A stretch of DNA of 47,639 bases from Betaproteobacteria bacterium (GCA_009779265.1 WREP01000021.1:1-47639); one strand, 5' to 3'; numbered from the stretch's first letter, positions 19,245-32,669 are shown. Translations and numbers: made by a program. Notes: generated by a model from the sequence alone, not told the origin.

Positions 19245-20092
19245 TGAAAATGAAAGGACTCGGCCGCGGCCTCGACGCCCTGCTCGCCGGCAGCGACAAG
19301 CCGCAGGACGACGAACAGCGCAATTTGCCGGTCGAACGCCTGCGGCCCGGCAAGTACCAGCCGCGCACCCGCATGGATGAAACTTCGCTGGCCGAGCTGG
19401 CGGCCTCGATCAAGGCTCAGGGCATCATGCAGCCGATCCTGGTGCGCGCCGTCGACAGCGCGCCGGGCGTCGAGCGCTACGAGATCGTCGCCGGCGAGCG
19501 CCGCTGGCGCGCCGCGCAACTGGCCGGCCTGACCGAAGTGCCGGTGCTGGCGCGGCGCATTCCCGACGAGCAGGCGCTGGCCATGGCCCTGATCGAGAAT
19601 ATTCAGCGCGAGAATCTCAATCCGCTCGAAGAAGCCCAGGGTCTGCAACGCCTGGTCGAGGAATTCGGCCTGACCCATCAGGAGGCCGCCGACGCCGTTG
19701 GCCGCTCGCGCCCGGCGGCCAGCAACCTGCTGCGTCTGTTGCAGTTGAGCGCGCCGGTGCAGGAGCTTCTCCTCGCCGACAAGCTCGACATGGGCCATGC
19801 CCGCGCCCTGCTGCCGCTGCCCGCCGCACAACAAGGCGCGGTGGCCCAGCGCATCGTGCAGAAAAGCCTGTCGGTGCGCGAGGCCGAGCGTCTGGTGCAG
19901 CATATCCTCAAGCCGCCAAGAACGGCTACTGCCCAGCCGGTCGACCGCGACCTGCTGCGCTTGCAGGAGGAACTTTCCGACGTCATCGGCGCAGCCGTGG
20001 CCATCCGCAGCAACAAAAAAGGGGCGGGCAAGATCACCATCCAGTTCGGCGACCTCGAACAGCTCGATGGCATTCTCGGCAGACTGCGCTGA
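19241..20092 (+). CDS. parB: Chromosome partitioning protein ParB (Spo0J)
   Basis: ParB, 283 aa, is a CTP-dependent DNA clamp that loads at parS. The start at ATG 19241 overlaps the parA stop (ATGA); ATG 19244 next to it is equally possible. After the N-terminal GLGRGLDALLAG come the CTP-binding motifs GERRWRA and ENIQREN (about 85-125), a helix-turn-helix around LTHQEAADAVGRSRPAASNL, and a C-terminal dimerisation part. No parS palindrome was found in the window. Confidence 0.97.
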   Translation: MMKMKGLGRGLDALLAGSDKPQDDEQRNLPVERLRPGKYQPRTRMDETSLAELAASIKAQGIMQPILVRAVDSAPGVERYEIVAGERRWRAAQLAGLTEVPVLARRIPDEQALAMALIENIQRENLNPLEEAQGLQRLVEEFGLTHQEAADAVGRSRPAASNLLRLLQLSAPVQELLLADKLDMGHARALLPLPAAQQGAVAQRIVQKSLSVREAERLVQHILKPPRTATAQPVDRDLLRLQEELSDVIGAAVAIRSNKKGAGKITIQFGDLEQLDGILGRLR

Positions 20093-20135
20093 GCCGCGCC
20101 ACGCAAGCTTTATTGGCAAAACCACCCACTTTTCA

Positions 20136-20165
20136 TTGACGGAGAAGTGTGCACTCTTGTATGAT
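20136..20165 (+). promoter_or_regulatory. Promoter of the atp operon
   Basis: TTGACG at 20136-20141 and TATGAT at 20160-20165 are 18 bases apart, one of the best sigma-70 type matches in the window. Transcription would begin near 20172, 36 bases before the preferred atpI start. No terminator was seen between parB and this promoter, so some read-through from parAB is possible. Confidence 0.65.
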
Positions 20166-20207
20166 TTAACTCTCTGTGGAATGTCCGGTCTACGGTTGCA
20201 AGGCACC

Positions 20208-20549
20208 ATGTTCAAGGCGATTTATCTCCAATTTGGTGCGGCTGTGATAACAGCAATCGGGGCCGGCGTGATCGTCGGGGTGCGGGGGGCTGTTTCGGTG
20301 GGTTTGGCGGCGCTGGCCGCCGTGTTGCCCAACCTTCTCTTTGCCGTCCGCTTGTCGATGATGAGTAATCGCCCTGGCGTTTCGTACGCGGCGAATTTCT
20401 TCATCGGCGAATTCCTGAAGATCGGCGCCACGATTGGATTACTGGCAATCGCCGTCAAGGGGTATCCCGAGATGCACTGGCCCAGCTTGCTGATTGGCTT
20501 TGCGATTGTTTTGCATGCAGGTTTTATAGCGTTCTGGAAGAAGTCCTGA
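20208..20549 (+). CDS. atpI: ATP synthase accessory protein AtpI
   Basis: AtpI, 113 aa, is a small membrane protein that helps assemble the c-ring. Four hydrophobic segments are visible, among them AAVITAIGAGVIVGVRGAVS and IGATIGLLAIAVKG. I prefer ATG 20208 (MFKAIYLQFGAAV), which matches the family; ATG 20181 is an alternative but only a GGA directly abuts it. It is the first atp gene, 2 bases before atpB. The family is weakly conserved, so the call also leans on position. Confidence 0.85.
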   Translation: MFKAIYLQFGAAVITAIGAGVIVGVRGAVSVGLAALAAVLPNLLFAVRLSMMSNRPGVSYAANFFIGEFLKIGATIGLLAIAVKGYPEMHWPSLLIGFAIVLHAGFIAFWKKS

Positions 20550-20551
20550 TC

Positions 20552-21418
20552 ATGTCTACAGCGGGCCAAGAAGCAGTAACCAACGCGCCGACCGCCGGCG
20601 AGTACATCGTTCACCATCTGGTGCAATGGAACACAAGTGGCCATGCACAAAAGGATGTGATCGATTTCGGCATCATCAATATCGACACGATGATCTTTTC
20701 CATCCTGATGGGCGTGCTTGGCCTGTTCGTCATGTGGCGCGTCGCCAGGAGCGTCACTTCCGGCGTGCCGGGGCGCATGCAGGCAGCGGTCGAGATCGTG
20801 CTCGAAATGGTCAATGACCAAGCCAAGGGTATTGTCCATAGCGCCGAGTCGCGCCGCTTCGTCGGGCCGCTGGCGCTGACCGTGTTCATCTGGGTCTTCC
20901 TGATGAACTGCATGGACTTCCTGCCGGTCGATCTGCTGCCGCTCCTGTGGCAGACGATCAGCGGCGATCACCACGCCTATCTGCGCGTGGTGCCGACCGC
21001 CGATCTCAATGCCACGCTGGGCATGTCGACCGGCGTGCTGCTCGTCTGTCTGTACTACAACATCAAGATCAAAGGTCTGGGCGGTTGGGTGCATGAATTG
21101 TTCACCGCGCCCTTCGGCAGCCATCCGCTGCTCTACCCGGTCAATTTCGCCATGCAGATCATCGAGTTCCTGGCCAAGACCATTTCCCACGGGATGCGAC
21201 TGTTCGGCAACATGTATGCCGGCGAGCTGATCTTCATGCTCATCGCCCTCATGGGCGCCGCTTGGACCGTCAGTGCCACCGGTGTGTCGCTGTTCGTTGG
21301 TCACGTCCTCGCCGGCTCGGCGTGGGCTATCTTCCACATCCTGATCGTCACCCTGCAGGCCTTCATCTTCATGATGCTGACCCTGGTCTATGTCGGTCAG
21401 TCGCACGAAGCCCATTGA
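20552..21418 (+). CDS. atpB: ATP synthase Fo subunit a
   Basis: Subunit a, 288 aa, forms the two proton half-channels beside the c-ring. The essential arginine is R216 in ISHGMRLFGNMYAGEL, corresponding to R210 of E. coli. Several transmembrane helices are evident, the last ones being HVLAGSAWAIFHILIVTLQA and FIFMMLTLVYVGQSHEAH. The N-terminal part up to about 40 is periplasmic. It follows atpI after 2 bases; 52 bases separate it from atpE. Confidence 0.97.
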   Translation: MSTAGQEAVTNAPTAGEYIVHHLVQWNTSGHAQKDVIDFGIINIDTMIFSILMGVLGLFVMWRVARSVTSGVPGRMQAAVEIVLEMVNDQAKGIVHSAESRRFVGPLALTVFIWVFLMNCMDFLPVDLLPLLWQTISGDHHAYLRVVPTADLNATLGMSTGVLLVCLYYNIKIKGLGGWVHELFTAPFGSHPLLYPVNFAMQIIEFLAKTISHGMRLFGNMYAGELIFMLIALMGAAWTVSATGVSLFVGHVLAGSAWAIFHILIVTLQAFIFMMLTLVYVGQSHEAH

Positions 21419-21458
21419 TTTCGCTGTCACGTTGCAGTTTTACCCATCTTTTACTTAG

Positions 21459-21716
<258 letters not shown>

Positions 21717-21755
21717 TCGGTCCTCACCGATTCCACTTACTAGAGGACTAATACC

Positions 21756-22226
21756 GTGAATCTGAACGCAACGTTGTTTGCACAGCTCGTTGTGTTCTTC
21801 ATTCTGGCGTGGGTCACGATGCGGTTTATCTGGCCCCCCATTGTGAAGGCGCTCGACGAGCGTGCGAAGAAGATCGCGGATGGACTGGCTGCCGCCGAGC
21901 GCGGCAAGCATGATCTCGAACTGGCCACCAAGCGCTCCACGGATGCTCTCCGCGAAGGCAAGGAAAAGGCTGCCGAACTGATCGTTAACGCCGAAAAGCG
22001 TGCCGCTCAGGTCATCGAGGAAGCGAAGGTGGCGGCCAAGGCCGAAGCCGATCGCATCGTCGCCGGCGCCAAGGCAGAAATCGACCAGGAAGCAGTTCGG
22101 ACCAAGGAGCAACTGCGCGGACAAGTCGCCGCTCTGGTTGTCGCTGGCGCCGAAAAAATCCTGCGTCGCGAGATCAATGCCCAGGCCCATGCCGATATTC
22201 TGGCCACGATCAAACAGGATCTGTAA
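21756..22226 (+). CDS. atpF: ATP synthase Fo subunit b
   Basis: Subunit b, 156 aa, is the peripheral stalk: one N-terminal membrane helix ([20 protein letters not shown]) followed by a long charged coiled-coil rich in Ala, Lys and Glu. The start codon is GTG 21756, behind AGAGGAC. Length matches the proteobacterial form. Five bases separate it from atpH. Confidence 0.96.
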   Translation: MNLNATLFAQLVVFFILAWVTMRFIWPPIVKALDERAKKIADGLAAAERGKHDLELATKRSTDALREGKEKAAELIVNAEKRAAQVIEEAKVAAKAEADRIVAGAKAEIDQEAVRTKEQLRGQVAALVVAGAEKILRREINAQAHADILATIKQDL

Positions 22227-22231
22227 AGCTT

Positions 22232-22765
22232 ATGGCTGAATCTGTCACCATCGCCCGCCCCTATGCCGAGGCCGCTTACCGCCTGGCGCAAGAGGCCCAG
22301 GCCCAGGCGGTCTGGTCCGAGCGCCTGCAGCGCTTGGCCCTGATCGCCCAGGACGAGGATATGGCCGCGCTCATGGGCAATCCCCGGCTCTCCGTCGAAC
22401 AGGTTGCCGATCTGTTCATTTCGTTGTCTCAGGGCAACGATCCGATTTTCGGCAACTTCATTCGCACCCTCGCAGAAAACCGGCGCCTCGTGCTCCTGCC
22501 GGAGATTTCCCGGCTTTTCGAACTGGCCAGGAGCCAGGAAGAAGGGGTCAAGGAGGCGGTGGTGCTTTCGGCATTTCCCATCGACGGCAGTCAGGTCGCT
22601 TCCCTGTTGCAACAGTTGGAGCCCCGCTTTGGCACGCGCCTCAGCGCCCGCGTCGAAATCGACCCGGGCCTGATCGGCGGCGTGAAGATCGCTGTCGGCG
22701 ACCAGGTGCTGGATGCTTCAGTCCGCGGCAAACTTGACGCGATGGCCGTGGCGCTGAACAACTAG
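22232..22765 (+). CDS. atpH: ATP synthase F1 subunit delta
   Basis: Subunit delta, 177 aa, joins the top of F1 to the b stalk. The N-terminus TIARPYAEAAYRLAQEAQAQ and the C-terminal PGLIGGVKIAVGDQVLDASV are typical. It sits between atpF and atpA as expected, with a 9-base gap to atpA that contains AGGAGAA. Confidence 0.96.
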   Translation: MAESVTIARPYAEAAYRLAQEAQAQAVWSERLQRLALIAQDEDMAALMGNPRLSVEQVADLFISLSQGNDPIFGNFIRTLAENRRLVLLPEISRLFELARSQEEGVKEAVVLSAFPIDGSQVASLLQQLEPRFGTRLSARVEIDPGLIGGVKIAVGDQVLDASVRGKLDAMAVALNN

Positions 22766-22774
22766 GAGAATTTC

Positions 22775-24313
<1,539 letters not shown>

Positions 24314-24326
24314 CGGGGAGAGCGCC

Positions 24327-25187
24327 ATGCCGAGCGGCAAGGAAATTCGCAACAAGATCAAGAGCGTCGAAAATACGCGCAAGATCACCAAGGCCATGGA
24401 AATGGTGGCCGCATCCAAAATGCGCAAGGCGCAGGACCGGATGCGCGCCGCCCGTCCCTACGGCGAAAAGATCCGGCGCGTCGCGGCGCACCTGTCGCAC
24501 GCCCTGACCGAGTACAAACATCCCTTCCTGATCAATCGCGAAGTCAAGGCCGTCGGCCTGATTCTCGTGACCTCCGACAAGGGCCTGTGCGGCGGCCTGA
24601 ACTCCAACATCCTGCGCCTGACCGTCGGCCGGCTGAAGGAGTTCGAGGCCGAGGGCAAGAAGTTCCAGGCGACCTGTATCGGTAACAAGGGGCTTGGCTT
24701 CATGCAGCGCGCTGGCGCCAAGATCGTTTCGCACGTCACCGCGCTGGGCGACACGCCGCGTCTGGAAAAGCTCATCGGGCCGGTCAAGATCCAGCTCGAC
24801 GCCTACATGAACGGCGAGATCGACGCGCTGTACATCGGCTACACCCGCTTCATCAACACCATGAAGCAGGAGCCGGTGTTCGAGCAGTTGCTGCCGCTGC
24901 CGGGCGATGCCGTCGGTAGCCGGCAGACGCGCTGGGACTATGTCTACGAACCCGACGCCAAAGCCGTCATCGACGAGTTGCTGCTGCGCTACGTCGAAGC
25001 CCTGATCTATCAGGCGGTGGCCGAGAACATGGCGTCCGAGCAGTCAGCCCGGATGGTTGCCATGAAGTCCGCGTCCGACAACGCCAAGAACGTCATCGGT
25101 GAACTCAAGCTGGTTTACAACAAGGCCCGTCAGGCGGCGATTACCAAGGAACTCTCGGAAATCGTCGGCGGCGCTGCCGCGGTGTGA
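24327..25187 (+). CDS. atpG: ATP synthase F1 subunit gamma
   Basis: Subunit gamma, 286 aa, is the central shaft that turns inside the alpha-beta ring. The N-terminal helix [20 protein letters not shown] and the C-terminal helix [20 protein letters not shown] form the coiled coil; the middle holds [15 protein letters not shown]. It follows atpA after 13 bases and ends 31 bases before atpD. Confidence 0.97.
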   Translation: MPSGKEIRNKIKSVENTRKITKAMEMVAASKMRKAQDRMRAARPYGEKIRRVAAHLSHALTEYKHPFLINREVKAVGLILVTSDKGLCGGLNSNILRLTVGRLKEFEAEGKKFQATCIGNKGLGFMQRAGAKIVSHVTALGDTPRLEKLIGPVKIQLDAYMNGEIDALYIGYTRFINTMKQEPVFEQLLPLPGDAVGSRQTRWDYVYEPDAKAVIDELLLRYVEALIYQAVAENMASEQSARMVAMKSASDNAKNVIGELKLVYNKARQAAITKELSEIVGGAAAV

Positions 25188-25194
25188 CACGTAG

Positions 25195-26622
<1,428 letters not shown>

Positions 26623-26646
26623 TGCAGCCCAGCATAGGAATGAGCC

Positions 26647-27072
26647 ATGGTCATGACTGTTCATTGTGATGTTGTCAGCGCCGAGGAGTCGATCTTCTCC
26701 GGCCTGGTGGAAATGGCGGTGTTTCCCGGCGAAGCCGGGGAACTCGGCATTCTGCCCAAGCACACACCCCTGCTCACGCGCATCAAGCCCGGCACCGTCC
26801 GCCTGAAAGTGGCGGACCAAGCTGAGTTCGAACTGGTTTACGTCTCCGGCGGCATGCTCGAAGTCCAGCCGGACATGATCACGGTACTCGCCGACACGGC
26901 CATCCGCGCCCATGACCTGGACGAAGCCAAGGCGCTGGAAGCCAAAAAGCGCGCCGAGGAGGCTCTCGCCAACCGCCAGGCCGAAATGGACTACGCTGCG
27001 GCGCAAGCCGAACTGGTGCAAGCCATCGCCCAGCTTCAAGCCATTCAGCGCCTGCGCAAGCACACGCACTGA
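26647..27072 (+). CDS. atpC: ATP synthase F1 subunit epsilon
   Basis: Subunit epsilon, 141 aa, has an N-terminal beta sandwich ([20 protein letters not shown]) and a C-terminal helical hairpin (from about 88, [18 protein letters not shown]) that can inhibit ATP hydrolysis. ATG 26647 gives [20 protein letters not shown]. It is the last atp gene and is followed 20 bases later by a strong terminator. Confidence 0.96.
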   Translation: MVMTVHCDVVSAEESIFSGLVEMAVFPGEAGELGILPKHTPLLTRIKPGTVRLKVADQAEFELVYVSGGMLEVQPDMITVLADTAIRAHDLDEAKALEAKKRAEEALANRQAEMDYAAAQAELVQAIAQLQAIQRLRKHTH

Positions 27073-27092
27073 GCGCCTCGCTCGGGAAACCC

Positions 27093-27119
27093 AAAAGGGC
27101 AGCCGCGGCTGCCCTTTTT
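27093..27119 (+). terminator. Terminator after atpC
   Basis: GGGCAGC and GCTGCCC around CGCG form a perfect palindrome at 27097-27114, flanked by AAAA before and TTTTT after. It ends the atp operon and, being symmetrical, can also serve the convergent gene on the minus strand that stops at 27133. Confidence 0.9.
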
Positions 27120-27132
27120 ACTTAACGGATGC

Positions 27133-27849
27133 TCAAGCCGCGCTGTCCGCGCTCAGCGGCAGCGCATTCAATTCGGCGCGAGCTTCCGGCCAGGCGGGAT
27201 AAAAGCGGTCCAGCAAGGCGATGAAGCGGTCGCTGTGGGTGGGTTCGAGCAAATGCAGCATCTCATGCACGATCACATATTCGAGAAGATCGCGGGGCTT
27301 CTTCACCAATTCAGTGTTGAGCCGGATGTGCGCGTGATCCGTGTTGCAACTGCCCCATTTCGTTTTCATCCGCTGTAAAAAGTAGCCGGCAAGCTTGACG
27401 CCAAGGCGCGTTTCCCAATGCGCGATCAGAGGGGGGATGGCTTGGTGCAGCAAGCCGCGCTGCCAGTTCCGGTAAATGGCATCGCGTTTTGCGGTATCCG
27501 CCCCTGGCCGGACGCTGAGCGTAATTCGCCGGTGATCCATTTTTACCGCTGGCGGCGTATCCTGTTCCACCACGTCGAGCAGATAGCGTCTGCCCCAGAT
27601 GCTATGGCTTTCGCGGCTAACGAATTGACGTGGCGTTTCCCGCGCCTGATCCTGCAACCGGGTTTGCTGCCGACGAATCCAGCCGAGTTTGGTTGTCGCG
27701 TAGGCGCGGGCGACTTCCAGCCGCGTGCCGGTTGGTGCGACGAGGGTGATATGGCCGTCGGGCGGATGTACGGAAAGATGGACATTCTTGACAGCCTTGA
27801 AGGTAACGGCTATCTCCAGCCCTGCCAGCCGTAAGCGCGTGTGCTTCAT
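27133..27849 (-). CDS. YgjP/DUF45-family zinc metallopeptidase-like protein
   Basis: This 238-aa protein belongs to the YgjP-like (DUF45, M48-type) metal-dependent hydrolase family. The zinc motif HEMLH is at residues 195-199 with a third likely ligand H205 (LEPTHSDRF), and the family motif KTKWGSCN lies at 162-169. The substrate is unknown; homologues often sit beside Type I restriction genes, as here, just after hsdR, but separated from it by a palindromic repeat element. No good ribosome binding site is seen before its ATG, so it may depend on read-through and reinitiation. Confidence 0.85.
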   Translation of the reverse strand: MKHTRLRLAGLEIAVTFKAVKNVHLSVHPPDGHITLVAPTGTRLEVARAYATTKLGWIRRQQTRLQDQARETPRQFVSRESHSIWGRRYLLDVVEQDTPPAVKMDHRRITLSVRPGADTAKRDAIYRNWQRGLLHQAIPPLIAHWETRLGVKLAGYFLQRMKTKWGSCNTDHAHIRLNTELVKKPRDLLEYVIVHEMLHLLEPTHSDRFIALLDRFYPAWPEARAELNALPLSADSAA

Positions 27850-27856
27850 GCGTAGG

Positions 27857-28030
27857 GCGCAAATTGTGATGAAGAAATACCCCTCCCCGACCCTCCCCTA
27901 CGCCTGTGGCGTAAGGGAGGGAGAAAACCAGCGGCGTCCGCTTTTGCTCCCTCTCTTGCGGACGCAGTCCGCAGGGGGTTGGGGAGGGGTTTCGTAAAAC
28001 TCATTTCAAATCTGTTGGCTGCACGTGTGA
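27857..28030 (-). repeat. Palindromic CCCTCCCC/GGGGAGGG element, copy R1
   Basis: The arms CCCCTCCCCGACCCTCCCCT (near 27880-27899) and GGGTTGGGGAGGGG (near 27975-27989) are inverted repeats, each joined to a smaller inner hairpin. The body and both flanks closely match R4 (39261-39438) in the same orientation: GCGCAAATTGTGATGAAGAA here against CCGCAAATAGTGACAAAGAA there on the left, and CATTTCAAATCTGTTGG against CATTTAAAATCAGTTTG on the right. It fills the hsdR-ygjP gap. Confidence 0.8.
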
Positions 28031-28035
28031 GTTGG

Positions 28036-31000
28036 TTATCGGTAGCCCGGCTGGTTTTTCAGAAATTCAAAAAGTCTGAGCGTTACCGCATCATTTCTTG
28101 CCATTTCCCGGTACAGAAAATTCTTGACCGTGCGTTCTTTGACTTCGTCGCCTCGCCACCCGGCGGGCGCATCCTGTCGCATGACATGATCAATCCGCTG
28201 CGCCAGCAAGGCGATGGGGTCGTCGTAATCAGCCCGCTGTTCCTGAATGCCGTCTTTCCAAGGAGTTTCTTCAAGCAGAATGTCCGGCAGATTGCGGTAG
28301 AGCGCCAGCGCGGCCGTGTTGCCGCGCAGAAATGGCGGCTCATCACTGTCGGATTGCCTCTCGTGCAGCTTCCTCGCCAGCGCCTCGGCATCGCGCAGGA
28401 ATTTTTCGTAAGCCTGTGCATCCTCGCGGTTCTGCTTGATCAGATCGTCCAGCAATTTCGACATCTGCTCATAAAAGCGCGGATCGGTCAGGCGGTCACG
28501 AATGATGGTCTGGCGGACATTGTTGATGATGGTTTCGGCAATGGCGTTTTTCGACAGCCTGCCTTTCTCGTTGAGCTTGCGGGCGATGGCATCGTGAATG
28601 CCGGTCTTGATGATCAGTTCGGTCAGTGGCAGTTCGCCCAGTTCGCCCAGCGCCTGCGCCGGTTCGGCCTGAATATAGGTATTGATGAGATGGCGCATGT
28701 CCGCCTCATAGGGCTTGATGTCCAGCTCTTCGCCGCTGTAGTGCTTGATCGCGGATCGCACTTCGGCATAAAACTCCGTCTCGCGCCGTAATTCTTCTGC
28801 TTGCGCATCCAAATAACCGGCCTCGGTCAGTTCTTGCGCAATCGCGGCGAAGGCGCGGATGTACATCGCCACCGCCTTGTAGAAGGCGATACGCAGCGCC
28901 TCCGTCTCGTTCAAGGCTTCAGGATCGCCGGCATGGCCGCAGAAGTAATGGATGAACTGTTCCAACCCGCGTGGCTGCGCCACTGGCTCGCACAGGTAAT
29001 GCAGGGCCTCGCGCGCCTCGTCCAGTTGCTTGCGGCCTTCTTCGAGCCAGTTGTTCAGGTGGATGTTGTTGTCGCCCCCGCTGCCCTGATCCGTGTCCAA
29101 CTCATCGGAGTTGTACACGGCAATCGCCTGCTGCACATCGCCGAATAACTCCTTGTAATCGACGATATAGCCATAATCCTTGTCGTCGCCGTCCAGCCGG
29201 TTGGTGCGGCAGATTGCCTGAAACAGATTGTGGTCGTGCAGTTCGTTGTCCAGATAGATGTAGCTACAACTGGGGGCATCGAAGCCGGTGAGCAGCTTGC
29301 TGACAACGATCAGCAATTTCATGCTGGCGGGTTCCTCGATGAAGCGCCGTTTGGCTTCGTCCTCGTACTGTTTGGTGCTGCGAACATCGCGCAGAACGTA
29401 CTGTTTGTAGGTGTCGTACTTGTAGCGTTCGTCGCTGCCGGTTGATTCGCGGGTAATGGCGGCAGGGTTTGGCTCGTAGGACGTAATGACGCCCACGTGC
29501 CGGGCAAACGTCGTGTTTTGAAACAGCCGGTAGTAATGGCAAGCGTCGTAAATCGACGCCGCCACCAGAATCGCCGTACCGCGATCGTTGTTCAAACGCG
29601 GCTTGAGGCAAAAGTCCTCAATGATGTCGGCAATGATGCGCTGCTTGCGCTCGCCCGCGCTCATCAATTCCTCCATCGTCGCCCAGCGCTTGCGCAGCAG
29701 AGCCTTCTGGAAGTTGTTGAGATGGCGCGTCCGGGTCTCGAACCAGTTATCGACGGCTTTGCGCGAAGTCAGCCGCTGCGGCACATCGCGCGCCTCGTAC
29801 TTCAGATCCAGCACCACGCGATCCGTTACCGCCTGATGGAACTTGTAGGTGTGGATGTAAGTGCCGAACACCTCGCGCGTGGTCTTCCGGTCCTTGCGCA
29901 GCAGTGGCGTGCCGGTAAAGCCGAGGAAAATCGCCGCCGGGAGCCAGCGCTTCATCTGCTTGTTCATGTTGCCGCCCTGGGTGCGATGGCATTCGTCCAC
30001 GAAGACGTAAAAACGCCCATAAATGGGCGGCGGTTCTCCCTTGAGGTCGGCGGCGTCGAACTTGTGAATCAGCGCGCACAGCAAACGCGGCGAAGTGGCG
30101 CTCAACTTCTGCACGAACTCCGCCCGCGAGGTAATACGGGGTGAGGGCGACTCAGCGTCGATCACCCCGGCATTGCGCATCACATCCCCGATCTGCGTAT
30201 CCAACTCGTCGCGGTCGGTCACCACCAGCACCCGCGCCTGCGGATCGTGTTCCAGCAGCCACTTGGCCAGCAGCACCATCAGAATGCTCTTGCCGCTGCC
30301 CTGCGTGTGCCAGATCACGCCGCCTTCGCGTTGCAGAATGCGCGCCTGCGCCGCCTTGATGCCTTGGTATTGGTGCTGCCTCGGCACCTTCTTCTGTCCG
30401 GCATCGAAAATCACAAAATTGCGTATCAGATCGAGCAGCCGTTCCCGACCGCACATCTGTGCCAGTGGCCGATCCAGCAGCGCGCCCGGCGCAGCGGCGG
30501 CATCCGGCGTCTCGTCCTTCCACTGCACGAAGAACTGCTCCGGCGTGCCGGTCGTGCCATAGCGCAGCCCCTGCGCATCGCTGCCCGCCAGCAGCAATTG
30601 CACGGCGCTGAAAAAGTTCTGGTTGAAAATCGGGTCCTGATTGCTGATCAACTGACGAATGCCGTCGCCAACATCCACCGAACTGCGCTTGAGTTCGATC
30701 ACCGCCACGGCCAGCCCGTTGAGGTAGAGCACGATATCGGGGCGGCGCGTGTTCTCTCCCCGCAGCGTGACCTCTTCGGCCAGCGCGAAGTGATTGCGCC
30801 GCGGCTGCTCCCAGTCGATCAACTGCACCGTTTCATGCGCCTGACCCACGGCTACCTGCACCGGCACGCCGTAGCGCAACAACTGGTAAGTGCGCAGATT
30901 GGCCTGATACGGCGTGATCCCGGTCGCATCCGCCGCCGTTTCCAGTTTCTGCAACGCGGCGCTGATATGGGCGGACGAATAGCCGCGCGCACTCAGATTG

Positions 31001-31158
31001 GCGCGCAGCAATTCGACCTCGATGGCGCGGTTATTGTCGCGCTGGCCCCAGTTACCGAGGTAGTCGTAACCCAGACCGCCATCCGCCAACGATGTCGTGA
31101 ACAGCCGCGCGACGCGGTTCTGGGAATCGCGCTCGGAGCGCGGGGAAGGTGTGCTCAT
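28036..31158 (-). CDS. hsdR: Type I restriction enzyme, restriction and translocase subunit HsdR
   Basis: HsdR, 1040 aa, is the motor and nuclease subunit that translocates and cuts unmethylated DNA as HsdR2M2S. In order: a PD-(D/E)xK nuclease domain with PD at 140-141 and ELK at 155-157; the helicase motor with QGSGKS (286-291), DECH (388-391) and GFTGTPL (413-419); and a C-terminal helical domain. It seems complete and unbroken. Its ATG overlaps the stop of the upstream AlbA-type gene by four bases. hsdM and hsdS lie more than 3.5 kb upstream, split from it by other defence genes. Confidence 0.96.
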   Translation of the reverse strand: MSTPSPRSERDSQNRVARLFTTSLADGGLGYDYLGNWGQRDNNRAIEVELLRANLSARGYSSAHISAALQKLETAADATGITPYQANLRTYQLLRYGVPVQVAVGQAHETVQLIDWEQPRRNHFALAEEVTLRGENTRRPDIVLYLNGLAVAVIELKRSSVDVGDGIRQLISNQDPIFNQNFFSAVQLLLAGSDAQGLRYGTTGTPEQFFVQWKDETPDAAAAPGALLDRPLAQMCGRERLLDLIRNFVIFDAGQKKVPRQHQYQGIKAAQARILQREGGVIWHTQGSGKSILMVLLAKWLLEHDPQARVLVVTDRDELDTQIGDVMRNAGVIDAESPSPRITSRAEFVQKLSATSPRLLCALIHKFDAADLKGEPPPIYGRFYVFVDECHRTQGGNMNKQMKRWLPAAIFLGFTGTPLLRKDRKTTREVFGTYIHTYKFHQAVTDRVVLDLKYEARDVPQRLTSRKAVDNWFETRTRHLNNFQKALLRKRWATMEELMSAGERKQRIIADIIEDFCLKPRLNNDRGTAILVAASIYDACHYYRLFQNTTFARHVGVITSYEPNPAAITRESTGSDERYKYDTYKQYVLRDVRSTKQYEDEAKRRFIEEPASMKLLIVVSKLLTGFDAPSCSYIYLDNELHDHNLFQAICRTNRLDGDDKDYGYIVDYKELFGDVQQAIAVYNSDELDTDQGSGGDNNIHLNNWLEEGRKQLDEAREALHYLCEPVAQPRGLEQFIHYFCGHAGDPEALNETEALRIAFYKAVAMYIRAFAAIAQELTEAGYLDAQAEELRRETEFYAEVRSAIKHYSGEELDIKPYEADMRHLINTYIQAEPAQALGELGELPLTELIIKTGIHDAIARKLNEKGRLSKNAIAETIINNVRQTIIRDRLTDPRFYEQMSKLLDDLIKQNREDAQAYEKFLRDAEALARKLHERQSDSDEPPFLRGNTAALALYRNLPDILLEETPWKDGIQEQRADYDDPIALLAQRIDHVMRQDAPAGWRGDEVKERTVKNFLYREMARNDAVTLRLFEFLKNQPGYR

Positions 31159-32612
31159 GGCGTTGGCGGCTCCTTGCGCGGTTGCAGCAGCGCGCGTCCC
31201 GCCGCCGTCAGGCGGTATTTCTGCAAGCGGCTGTTGGTGGTTTCGGGAATGGTCATTTCTATGAGACCGCCATTCAGTGCGGGATACAGATAGTTGGCCC
31301 GGAATGTGGGGCGATGCTTCAAGCCAAGGGTTTTTTGTATTACCGATGGCGGCAGCGGGCCATGCGCCAGAGCATGCAGCAACTGAATGACTGGGTCGGT
31401 GACTGGGTCGGTGACTGGGTCGGTGACTTGAGCGGTGACTTGAGCGGTGACTTGAGCGGTGACTTCCCCGGTGACTGGGTCGGTTTGCCTCATTGCCCGC
31501 AAATACGCCGGATCAAACGGAAATTCCAGCCAGAAGCCAGTCGCATCCACCTTCAATAAAGGCTCCGGCGCGCCCTCGCTGCGGCAGGCAGCGAAGATAC
31601 GCGCAATGCCCCGCCCCCAAGTCTCGATCTCGCCTGCGCGGAAAAACGCATTGGCGACATCCGGGTTATGCGGCTGCGAGTTATGAGGCGCCAGCAAGGT
31701 TTCCCGTGTCCAGCCGGGCGGCAGAATCGCCGGGTTCCATAGCATGAGTTTGTCGTCGTACACGCGAATCTGAATCGGCGCCGTATTGGCGTAATCGCGA
31801 TGTATCAGCGCATTCAGCACCGCCTCGCGCAAGGCTTCACGCGGCGCGGGATAGCGTTCTACGCGAACCAGGCCGTTGTCTTCGTAGTGGATGGCCGCTC
31901 GCAGGTATTTGAGCAGCAGCACATCCAGCGTCTGCCGCGCCTGCGTGAACAGATCGCCTTCAATCAAATCGTGATAGCGAATTTCCGCCGCGTCGAAATA
32001 GCCGATCTTGACGAACGCCCCCGTGAAATAGCGCGTGGGGTCGGGATGAAACAGCAGCACGGCGGCGCGCTTGAGATACGCGCCTTCGGTGAGTTTCAAT
32101 TTTTCCAGCAGACCCGCATCGCTCTCTGCCAGGGCGACGGCATCCAGCCTGCCCTTGTTCTGCGCCAATTGCCGGAACTGCTTGAATGCCGCGGGCGACA
32201 GATCGTCAACCCCAACGCCCGGCCACGGCGAGCCATCCCATGTGCGGCCATAGCGGCGCAGCAAAAGCTGATCCAGCGCTGCCCCCTTCAATTCCTGCAA
32301 GGTGCTGCCGCTGCGAAGGTAATAATGACCGCGATAACTGATAGGGTTCGGATAGGCGGGCGTGGTGATTTCCAGCAAATCCTTGCCATCCTCATGCAGC
32401 AGATTCACCTGCGCCACCACGCCCAGCAGGTCGCGGATTTTGTTGGGCAGGTCTTCCAGCAACTTGTTCGCATCGCGCAGACCGACGGCAACGCCCTTGT
32501 CGTTGCGGCCGATCACCAGTGTGCCGCCTTGCGCATTGGCAAAGCCGCACACCTGCGCGAGATGATCGTCGCGCCAGCTTTCCTTCCATTCAGTTGTCTG
32601 GGATTCGGTCAT
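31155..32612 (-). CDS. AlbA_2 (Schlafen-type) domain protein with HATPase-like region and winged helix
   Basis: This 485-aa protein has an N-terminal AlbA_2/divergent AAA-4 domain (TEWKESW at 7-13, [17 protein letters not shown] at 24-40). A GHKL-like ATPase region follows, with [18 protein letters not shown] and [11 protein letters not shown], and the end looks like a winged helix. Before that end lies a low-complexity run of TAQV and TDPV units from a 12-bp tandem repeat. I start it at ATG 32612 ([13 protein letters not shown]), behind GCGGGA; a longer frame begins at 32654. Coupling to hsdR (ATGA) suggests a regulatory or defence role with restriction; the precise function is unknown. Confidence 0.8.
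   Translation of the reverse strand: MTESQTTEWKESWRDDHLAQVCGFANAQGGTLVIGRNDKGVAVGLRDANKLLEDLPNKIRDLLGVVAQVNLLHEDGKDLLEITTPAYPNPISYRGHYYLRSGSTLQELKGAALDQLLLRRYGRTWDGSPWPGVGVDDLSPAAFKQFRQLAQNKGRLDAVALAESDAGLLEKLKLTEGAYLKRAAVLLFHPDPTRYFTGAFVKIGYFDAAEIRYHDLIEGDLFTQARQTLDVLLLKYLRAAIHYEDNGLVRVERYPAPREALREAVLNALIHRDYANTAPIQIRVYDDKLMLWNPAILPPGWTRETLLAPHNSQPHNPDVANAFFRAGEIETWGRGIARIFAACRSEGAPEPLLKVDATGFWLEFPFDPAYLRAMRQTDPVTGEVTAQVTAQVTAQVTDPVTDPVTDPVIQLLHALAHGPLPPSVIQKTLGLKHRPTFRANYLYPALNGGLIEMTIPETTNSRLQKYRLTAAGRALLQPRKEPPTP
31386..31481. repeat. 12-bp tandem repeat, eight units, inside the AlbA-type gene
   Basis: Eight consecutive 12-base units run from 31386 to 31481: variants of GGTGACTGGGTC (three, the first starting AA), GGTGACTTGAGC (three), GGTGACTTCCCC (one) and GGTGACTGGGTC (one). 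On the minus strand they encode TDPV and TAQV repeats. Since 12 is a multiple of three, unit gain or loss changes linker length without a frameshift. Confidence 0.9.
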
Positions 32613-32669
32613 TGCGTTATTTCCCGCGTTACTTCTCGACGCCCGATTTGGCAATTTGCCGGCTCTTGT

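Noticed and set aside
19241..20207. A parS site beside parB
   Set aside because: No sequence close to the TGTTTCACGTGAAACA consensus was found there. GTTTCACGGG at the window end is only a half match.
31386..31481. The 12-bp repeats as a CRISPR array
   Set aside because: Units are contiguous with no spacers, too short, and in frame inside a coding gene; no cas genes are near.
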